A stretch of 9,248 nucleotides of DNA from Actinomycetota bacterium (lineage in GTDB: Bacteria > Actinomycetota > Acidimicrobiia > Acidimicrobiales > Ilumatobacteraceae), in assembly GCA_026393655.1 (NCBI GenBank), contig JAPKZT010000053.1, positions 1-9,248 of the forward strand. Reading direction: 5' to 3'. This document shows positions 5,389-9,248 of this stretch, piece after piece. Position numbers and translations under genes: made by a program. Every line of letters starts with the position of its first letter. Position 1 is the stretch's first letter. Under the pieces are notes generated by a model. The model did not search any database. It was not told where the DNA came from and was given only the letters and a program-made list of their open reading frames with translations.

Positions 5389-6528
5389 TTATTTTTTCTT
5401 AAAACCCGCTGGACATTTCGTAGCCAAGTATTTTTTGGTGATCTTGCCCTTCACACAAGTAATCGAGTTCGTCGTTGCAGGAGTCGTAGCAGGAGTTGTA
5501 GCAGGAGTCGTAGCAATCGTCGTTGTCGTTGCCGAAACACCCGAGCATGTTGCTGAACAAGCGATTCCTTGGTTGTTCGACGCAAGTCCAGGGCTTTCAG
5601 CCGACAATGAGGCATAAGTACTTCCCGAAACGACAGTCGTGAATGCAGAAGTTGCAATTGCTGAAATTCCAGATGTCGATATTGCGCGGCGAACTGTAGT
5701 CGCTCCATTCATCGGAGTGGTGTTTACAAACGTCATTACGCCTGAGCCATCCGCCAGACGTAGGCCAGCCGGCACTCCACCTGCATTGTTCGCTACTAGT
5801 ACTTGACTTGCATTTATGAACGGACCAGTCATCGATGCCGACGTGTAACTAACAACATTTGACCCAAGAGACACATACAACACCCATTGAGAACCGTTAA
5901 AAAAAACATCCGGGTCAGTGGGCTCACCTATCACCGGTAGCACCGACTTTTCAATCGTTATCAAATCACCGCCATAAATATACGCAGTGCCGTCCGACCC
6001 CACTTTTTCAATTGCATAGCTAACTTTAAATTGCGATGCGTTTGCAGTTTCACTCATCGGCGGAACATAGGCGATTATCAACCTTCCATCTTCCATTTGT
6101 CCAATAAAACAAATATCGCGAGGCATAGCATCAGTTCCATTGGCTTTAGTCGCAGAAAACGAATGGGCTGTTACTTTGCCTGTTTTGACATCAATCTTGC
6201 TTATGCCAGCTCCAGTTATATAAACAGTGTCACCTCTACGAAATAAATCTGGTACCGAGCCACGGTATGCCTGCCACCCTGCAAGCTGAGTCCATGACAC
6301 ACCATCAGAAGACTCGGCCAATCTGATTGAGTGATTATCGGGTTTTCCATCACAGTCTGCAACGCATGTGTGAAAAGACATTAAATATTGACCTGTTGGC
6401 GGAGTCACCGTAAAACCAGAGTGGCCTGGCTGTGCAGGGTCATAGGCCAATGCAAATGCAGGAATCAGTGCGACGGTCAGTGCAATCACTGCACCAAATA
6501 TTGAGCTAAAACGTGTAGGTGATTTCAT
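5389..6528 (-). CDS. Secreted beta-propeller-like (glycoside hydrolase/sialidase-like) protein with C-terminal Cys-pair tag
   Basis: A 379-residue protein. A signal peptide covers 1-28 (cleavage after AFALA). The main part (about 35-330) has repeated blade-like segments: SIRLAESSDGVSW (67-79), GSVPDLFRRGDTVYIT (90-105) and PTDPDVFFNGSQWVLYVS (203-220). Such Asp-containing strands recall five-bladed propellers of the GH43/GH32 type, but the catalytic residues cannot be assigned safely, and a binding role is possible. Paired cysteines at 55/59 and 324/328 suggest disulfides. A Thr linker with ATTP repeats (about 333-353) leads to the C-terminal segment with C358 and C372 (13 residues apart) ending in CPAGFKKK. 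This basic Cys-pair tail resembles the N-terminal modules of the genes at 1-3857. The gene converges on the deacetylase. There is no Shine-Dalgarno; a -10-like hexamer lies six bases before the ATG. Confidence 0.82.
   Translation of the reverse strand: MKSPTRFSSIFGAVIALTVALIPAFALAYDPAQPGHSGFTVTPPTGQYLMSFHTCVADCDGKPDNHSIRLAESSDGVSWTQLAGWQAYRGSVPDLFRRGDTVYITGAGISKIDVKTGKVTAHSFSATKANGTDAMPRDICFIGQMEDGRLIIAYVPPMSETANASQFKVSYAIEKVGSDGTAYIYGGDLITIEKSVLPVIGEPTDPDVFFNGSQWVLYVSLGSNVVSYTSASMTGPFINASQVLVANNAGGVPAGLRLADGSGVMTFVNTTPMNGATTVRRAISTSGISAIATSAFTTVVSGSTYASLSAESPGLASNNQGIACSATCSGVSATTTTIATTPATTPATTPATTNSITCVKGKITKKYLATKCPAGFKKK
5471..5518 (-). repeat. Four 12-bp tandem units encoding ATTP repeats
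   Basis: The unit GTCGTAGCAGGA (plus strand) occurs at 5471, 5483 and 5495 with one-base changes, and as a degenerate fourth copy at 5507. It lies inside the propeller-like gene and encodes the ATTP linker. Since the unit length is a multiple of three, copy changes would lengthen or shorten the linker without breaking the frame. Confidence 0.7.
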
Positions 6529-6534
6529 GAGACG

Positions 6535-6540
6535 ACGTTA
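6535..6540 (-). promoter_or_regulatory. -10-like TAACGT, leaderless start for the propeller-like gene
   Basis: On the minus strand TAACGT is followed by six bases and the ATG at 6528. No ribosome binding site is present. No -35 was recognised. Confidence 0.4.
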
Positions 6541-6640
6541 ACACTGAACTTTCAGAAATTCCAAAATCAATTTATTTTAAAGCCGTTTCATAACCCCAAC
6601 AAATGCCGTTGCGTGTTCATGATTGCCGCGCATAGGACTA

Positions 6641-6646
6641 TATTTT
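6641..6646 (+). promoter_or_regulatory. -10-like TATTTT (or TATATT at 6639) before the small membrane peptide gene
   Basis: TATTTT on the plus strand is followed by six bases and the ATG at 6653; the overlapping TATATT at 6639-6644 leaves eight. Either supports a leaderless transcript. The AGG directly touching the ATG is too close to work as a ribosome binding site. Confidence 0.4.
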
Positions 6647-6652
6647 CGTAGG

Positions 6653-6781
6653 ATGTTTTATTGGTTGATTGCTCTAGCTATCAGCGGTTTCGTGTTTAAC
6701 TTGGTGACATTTACATGGGCGTGGTTTTGTTTTCTTTGGTGCATAGTTTTTTTATTTACTTGGTGGAACGCGCAAGTTTAA
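6653..6781 (+). CDS. Small Trp-rich membrane peptide (42 residues), hypothetical
   Basis: An ATG at 6653 opens a 42-codon frame ending in TAA. The peptide starts MFYWLIALAISG and ends FTWWNAQV. It is almost wholly hydrophobic, with six Trp and seven Phe and no charged residue, and could form one long or two short membrane segments joined near N16. The stretch between the flanking genes (6529-6842, about 310 bases) holds no other plausible frame. The frame is short, so chance cannot be excluded; support comes from the hydrophobic composition and the -10-like hexamer six bases before the ATG. I do not recognise a family. It is divergent from the propeller-like gene at 6528. Confidence 0.5.
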   Translation: MFYWLIALAISGFVFNLVTFTWAWFCFLWCIVFLFTWWNAQV

Positions 6782-6842
6782 GTTAACGACGATTTTCTAG
6801 AAGTTACTGCTCACGCTGTCTCCACAAAGAGCAATCGCATTG

Positions 6843-6914
6843 AGGCGACGCCGAGAATCGAACTCGGTTAAAGGGCTTTGCAGGCCCGTGCCTAAGCCAG
6901 TCGGCCACGTCGCC
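6843..6914 (-). tRNA. tRNA-Cys (anticodon GCA)
   Basis: The minus strand folds into a full cloverleaf of 72 bases. The acceptor stem GGCGACG/CGTCGCC is perfect, the D-stem is GCC/GGC, the anticodon loop CTGCAAA has GCA at 6879-6881, and the T-arm CCGAG-TTCGATT-CTCGG is perfect. The discriminator base is U73, the identity base for cysteine tRNA. The outer anticodon-stem pair is a C-U mismatch. CCA is not encoded and must be added after transcription. The tRNA lies 63 bases beyond the stop codon of the DUF3048 gene on the same strand. Confidence 0.95.
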
Positions 6915-6923
6915 AAACTTAAT

Positions 6924-6966
6924 TTGACTTGCTCACCCTATCTGACTTAACGAGTGAGCAAGTCAA
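6924..6966 (-). terminator. 13-bp perfect inverted repeat, possible U-poor terminator of the DUF3048 gene
   Basis: TTGACTTGCTCAC (6924-6936) is the exact reverse complement of 6954-6966, with a 17-base loop. It begins 11 bases after the DUF3048 stop codon and ends nine bases before the tRNA. In that direction it is followed by ATTAAGTTT rather than a true U tract. On the same strand a TAGGGT hexamer (6935-6940) lies 20 bases before the tRNA and could be its -10, so the element may combine termination with the tRNA promoter, or be an operator. Confidence 0.55.
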
Positions 6967-6977
6967 TTATTCAAGTA

Positions 6978-7949
6978 CTACTGAACTGTTACTGGCGCTT
7001 TCTTTAGAGTGCCATCTACCAACACGATCATTACCTGACCGACATCAAACGGAAACTGAACACCTTTGTATGTGAACTTTGTGCCCGACGTCTCTAATGG
7101 TCGCGACCAGGTTGACTCAAAGTATTGACCGTTGCGCAAAATAATTGCGCGACCTGAGCCAACTGACTTAAGCAATGGAGTCTTGCCACCAAATTTATCA
7201 CCAAATTTAGTCGCTTTGCGATCAACGAATTGCAGAACAACAGTCTTAGGTGTTAGCAAACTTCCATTGGCTGCGTCTTTGTGAGTAGTGCCATCAAAAG
7301 CAATCGTCCAACTGCTTCCGTTCCAAGTTCCTGCAACTTTTGCAGATGCCCATGAAGCACTAAATGTTTTAGCGGCAACTCCGCCGACGGCTGGCGCAGC
7401 GTTAAATGTCAAACCAATGTCTTTTACTGCTCCGACTTTTGTTTCTTTGGCCATCATCGCGGCAAGTTTTAACAACTGATTATGTGGCGCTGACGTCTTT
7501 GAACTACGGAAATAGTAAGTTGAACGGTCGCTCGGTGAGAGCGAAACCGACTGCGACTTGCGGATGATTTTTAGTAGAACATCATTTGCTCCACTGAATG
7601 CAAGACCTGGCTTAGTGAACTGCTTCAAAAGCTCAAGATCAGAAATTCGAGCACTGCGAGTTGGCCCCACAACCTCAGGAAATTTCGAGTTAAACAGAGC
7701 AGCGACACGAGTCAGGCCCCACTCAACTTCTTCAACGTAGAAAAGATCTGCTTGATTAAGGCTGTAGTGCGGACGGTCAGGCTTGGAGTTACCGAATTTA
7801 ACCATCACTACTGGCCGACCTTCACCACCGGGTAAACCCGATAGCGGGCTATCACCAGCGGCTGCGTTTGCAGAACCACCGATGCCGGCAATTCCAGAAA
7901 TGGTTAAGCCAAGAGTTAATAGGACTGTAATTAATTTGTTTTTTCTCAT
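6978..7949 (-). CDS. Secreted DUF3048 (YerB-like) protein
   Basis: A 323-residue protein. A signal peptide covers 1-30 (RKNK, then a hydrophobic core, cleavage after SANA or SANAA). There is no lipobox cysteine, unlike many family members that are lipoproteins. The N-terminal DUF3048 domain shows PLSGLP (35-40), RPVVMVKFGN (45-54, where relatives usually have a K-I-D-N type segment), ADLFYVEEVEWGLTR (67-81) and VGPTRSARISDLELL (94-108). The C-terminal part (about 210-320) matches the family's second domain, with a region around TLVLQF-type strands and an Arg-rich loop. The family is widespread in Gram-positive bacteria and related to Bacillus YerB; its biochemical activity is not established to my knowledge. 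The gene is a single unit: divergent from the PLP enzyme with an 83-base gap, and followed by a strong inverted repeat. It has no Shine-Dalgarno, and a -10-like hexamer lies six bases before the ATG. Confidence 0.88.
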   Translation of the reverse strand: MRKNKLITVLLTLGLTISGIAGIGGSANAAAGDSPLSGLPGGEGRPVVMVKFGNSKPDRPHYSLNQADLFYVEEVEWGLTRVAALFNSKFPEVVGPTRSARISDLELLKQFTKPGLAFSGANDVLLKIIRKSQSVSLSPSDRSTYYFRSSKTSAPHNQLLKLAAMMAKETKVGAVKDIGLTFNAAPAVGGVAAKTFSASWASAKVAGTWNGSSWTIAFDGTTHKDAANGSLLTPKTVVLQFVDRKATKFGDKFGGKTPLLKSVGSGRAIILRNGQYFESTWSRPLETSGTKFTYKGVQFPFDVGQVMIVLVDGTLKKAPVTVQ

Positions 7950-7955
7950 TACATA

Positions 7956-7961
7956 AGATTA
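7956..7961 (-). promoter_or_regulatory. -10-like TAATCT, leaderless start for the DUF3048 gene
   Basis: On the minus strand TAATCT is followed by six bases and the ATG at 7949. Together with the plus-strand hexamer at 8021 it occupies the 83-base divergent gap, which shows no other clear operator. Confidence 0.4.
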
Positions 7962-8020
7962 GTTAACTTCAATAGTTCGCTGGTGGCATTGCTATTTCGG
8001 CAGCCGTGTCTAATCATCGT

Positions 8021-8026
8021 TAGGGT
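8021..8026 (+). promoter_or_regulatory. -10-like TAGGGT, leaderless start for the PLP enzyme
   Basis: TAGGGT is followed by six bases and the GTG at 8033. The lack of any purine-rich site before the GTG and the matching spacing support a leaderless mRNA. No -35 was recognised. Confidence 0.45.
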
Positions 8027-8032
8027 ATTGGT

Positions 8033-9202
8033 GTGACAAGTGACGACCATTTGCAGATTGCTACAACTGCAATAACTTCAGGTCGCGACGGCTCAAACGC
8101 CCTCGCACCATCGCTATCAACTTCGAGTACTTGGTCGAGTTCGGGTCTTGAAGAAAGTAATCGCCAAGCAAATGCGCTTCACCAAACAGGAAACTATTCG
8201 CGTTATGCCAATCCAACCGTTGAAGCGTTCGAACATGCTGTCGCCGAATTAGAAAATACTGAGTCGGCACTTGCCTTCGCATCTGGCATGGGGGCAATTT
8301 CGAGCGTAGTTTTGGCGCTGTGTTCGACTGGTGACCACATTGTTGCGCAACGAAATTGCTATGCAGGGACGTATGCATTTTTAGTTGGGCCATGCGCGCG
8401 ACTCGGAATCGACGTGACGTTTGTAGATGGACGCAATGCTCAAGAATTTGCTGCAGCGGTGCGACCAGGCAAAACAATGTTGGTGATGACCGAGTCGCCA
8501 TCTAATCCCCATCTTGATTTAGTTGATCTCACAGAACTTGGCAAGATTAAAGGACCGTTTACTCTTGTTGATTCGACACTTGCAACGCCGTTGGCACAAC
8601 AACCACATGACTACGGAGTTTCTATTGTTTTACATTCGGCGACAAAAGGTATCGCTGGGCACAACGACGCAACACTCGGAGTCATAGCAGGCGATTTAGA
8701 TTTAATTAACGACATCTGGGCATACGCCGTTTTGCATGGGGCTACCGCTTCGCCATTCGATGCGATGAACGGATTGCGCGGAATTCGAACATTAGACGTA
8801 CGACTCGCAAGACAAAGTGAGACTGCACTAGCACTCGCGTTATGGCTATTGACTCAAAAAAACGTTACAGGCGTGTACTACCCCGGTCTCAAATCGCATC
8901 CGCAACATGAATTAGCAGTCAAACAGATGCGTTATTTTGGCTCAGTACTTTCATTTGAAATCGCTGGCGGAAAGCCGGCAGCATCAAAGCTACTGAGTGC
9001 GCTAAAACTCGTTCGACCAGCCGTAACTCTTGGTGGGCCCGAGACACTGATATCTCATTCGGCATCTAGCACGCATAACAGTGTTGACATCGAAACCAAA
9101 ACTAAAACTGGATTAAGTGATTCGCTACTACGAGTTTCGGTCGGATTAGAAGCCTGCGTTGATATTAAAAACGATCTTGAAAACGCTTTAAAAAACTGTT
9201 AA
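8033..9202 (+). CDS. Cys/Met-metabolism PLP-dependent enzyme (cystathionine gamma-synthase/lyase family)
   Basis: A 389-residue protein, the normal length for the family, starting at GTG. These homotetrameric enzymes act in transsulfuration: making cystathionine from activated homoserine and cysteine, or cleaving cystathionine or methionine. Visible motifs are YSRYANPT (56-63, with the Y and R that contact PLP of the neighbouring subunit), SGMGA (84-88, phosphate binding), YAGTY (110-114, usually YGGTY), DSTLATP (180-186, Asp for the PLP ring nitrogen), SATKGIAGH (202-210, with K205 forming the Schiff base), RGIRTL (249-254), LGGPETLISH (333-342) and LLRVSVGLE (365-373, Arg for the substrate carboxylate). 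Sequence alone does not separate synthase (metB) from gamma-lyase or methionine gamma-lyase, so no symbol is given. Its stop codon overlaps the convergent rpmG stop by four bases. Confidence 0.93.
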   Translation: MTSDDHLQIATTAITSGRDGSNALAPSLSTSSTWSSSGLEESNRQANALHQTGNYSRYANPTVEAFEHAVAELENTESALAFASGMGAISSVVLALCSTGDHIVAQRNCYAGTYAFLVGPCARLGIDVTFVDGRNAQEFAAAVRPGKTMLVMTESPSNPHLDLVDLTELGKIKGPFTLVDSTLATPLAQQPHDYGVSIVLHSATKGIAGHNDATLGVIAGDLDLINDIWAYAVLHGATASPFDAMNGLRGIRTLDVRLARQSETALALALWLLTQKNVTGVYYPGLKSHPQHELAVKQMRYFGSVLSFEIAGGKPAASKLLSALKLVRPAVTLGGPETLISHSASSTHNSVDIETKTKTGLSDSLLRVSVGLEACVDIKNDLENALKNC

Positions 9203-9248
9203 CGCTCTTCTTTGAAGATCACGTGCTTGCGCACAACTGGGTCGTACT
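9199..9248 (-). CDS. rpmG: 50S ribosomal protein L33, C-terminal end (partial)
   Basis: The last 15 codons and the TAA stop are present; the rest lies beyond the right edge. The peptide YDPVVRKHVIFKEER is the highly conserved C-terminus of bacterial L33 (compare the FDPVVRQHV-type end of the Escherichia coli protein). L33 is a small protein of the large ribosomal subunit near the E site. The gene converges on the PLP enzyme; the two stop codons share the bases TTAA at 9199-9202. Whether this is the zinc-binding or cysteine-free form cannot be seen here. Confidence 0.85.
   Translation of the reverse strand, partial: YDPVVRKHVIFKEER

Noticed and set aside
5375..5617. Plus-strand frame with VVAGVVAGVV repeats
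   Set aside because: It is the antisense reading of the ATTP linker of the propeller-like gene.
8061..8501. Minus-strand open frame inside the PLP enzyme gene
   Set aside because: The plus frame has all family motifs over its full length; the antisense product resembles no known protein and lacks start signals.

Overview
The window is most likely chromosomal DNA of a planktonic, fairly low-GC actinobacterium of the Acidimicrobiia or acI (Nanopelagicales) type. This is inferred from base composition (GC roughly in the mid-40s by eye), from secreted proteins with Ala/Thr linkers and a recurring two-cysteine module, and from many genes with a -10-like hexamer six bases before the start codon, as in leaderless actinobacterial transcripts. 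A tRNA-Cys without encoded CCA and the housekeeping genes at the right end argue against a plasmid or phage.

Left part (1-3857, all minus strand): five genes for secreted proteins. From upstream to downstream these are an intact collagen-like protein (3857-3120), a frameshifted paralogue of it (3068-2350), and three Thr-linked beta-sandwich proteins (2243-1560, 1544-879, and 837 running off the left edge). All five share a signal peptide followed by a Cys-pair module, then a low-complexity spacer (Thr-rich or collagen-like) and a beta-rich domain; in the leftmost gene the first beta domain comes before the Thr linker. They look like a locally amplified set of cell-surface proteins.

Middle part (3977-6528): a pentapeptide-repeat protein (minus) stands back to back with a NodB-type polysaccharide deacetylase (plus), and their candidate promoters overlap. 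Convergent to the deacetylase is a secreted beta-propeller-like protein (minus) that carries a related Cys-pair module at its C-terminus instead of its N-terminus.

Right part (6529-9248): a 42-residue Trp-rich membrane peptide (plus), tRNA-Cys(GCA) (minus), a strong 13-bp inverted repeat, a secreted DUF3048 protein (minus), a PLP-dependent Cys/Met-metabolism enzyme (plus), and the C-terminal end of ribosomal protein L33 (minus, rpmG), whose stop codon overlaps that of the enzyme.

No insertion sequence, integrase, phage gene or CRISPR array is visible. The most unusual content is the set of paralogous surface proteins sharing a Cys-pair module, the decaying collagen-like duplicate, the small membrane peptide and the consistent leaderless-promoter spacing.
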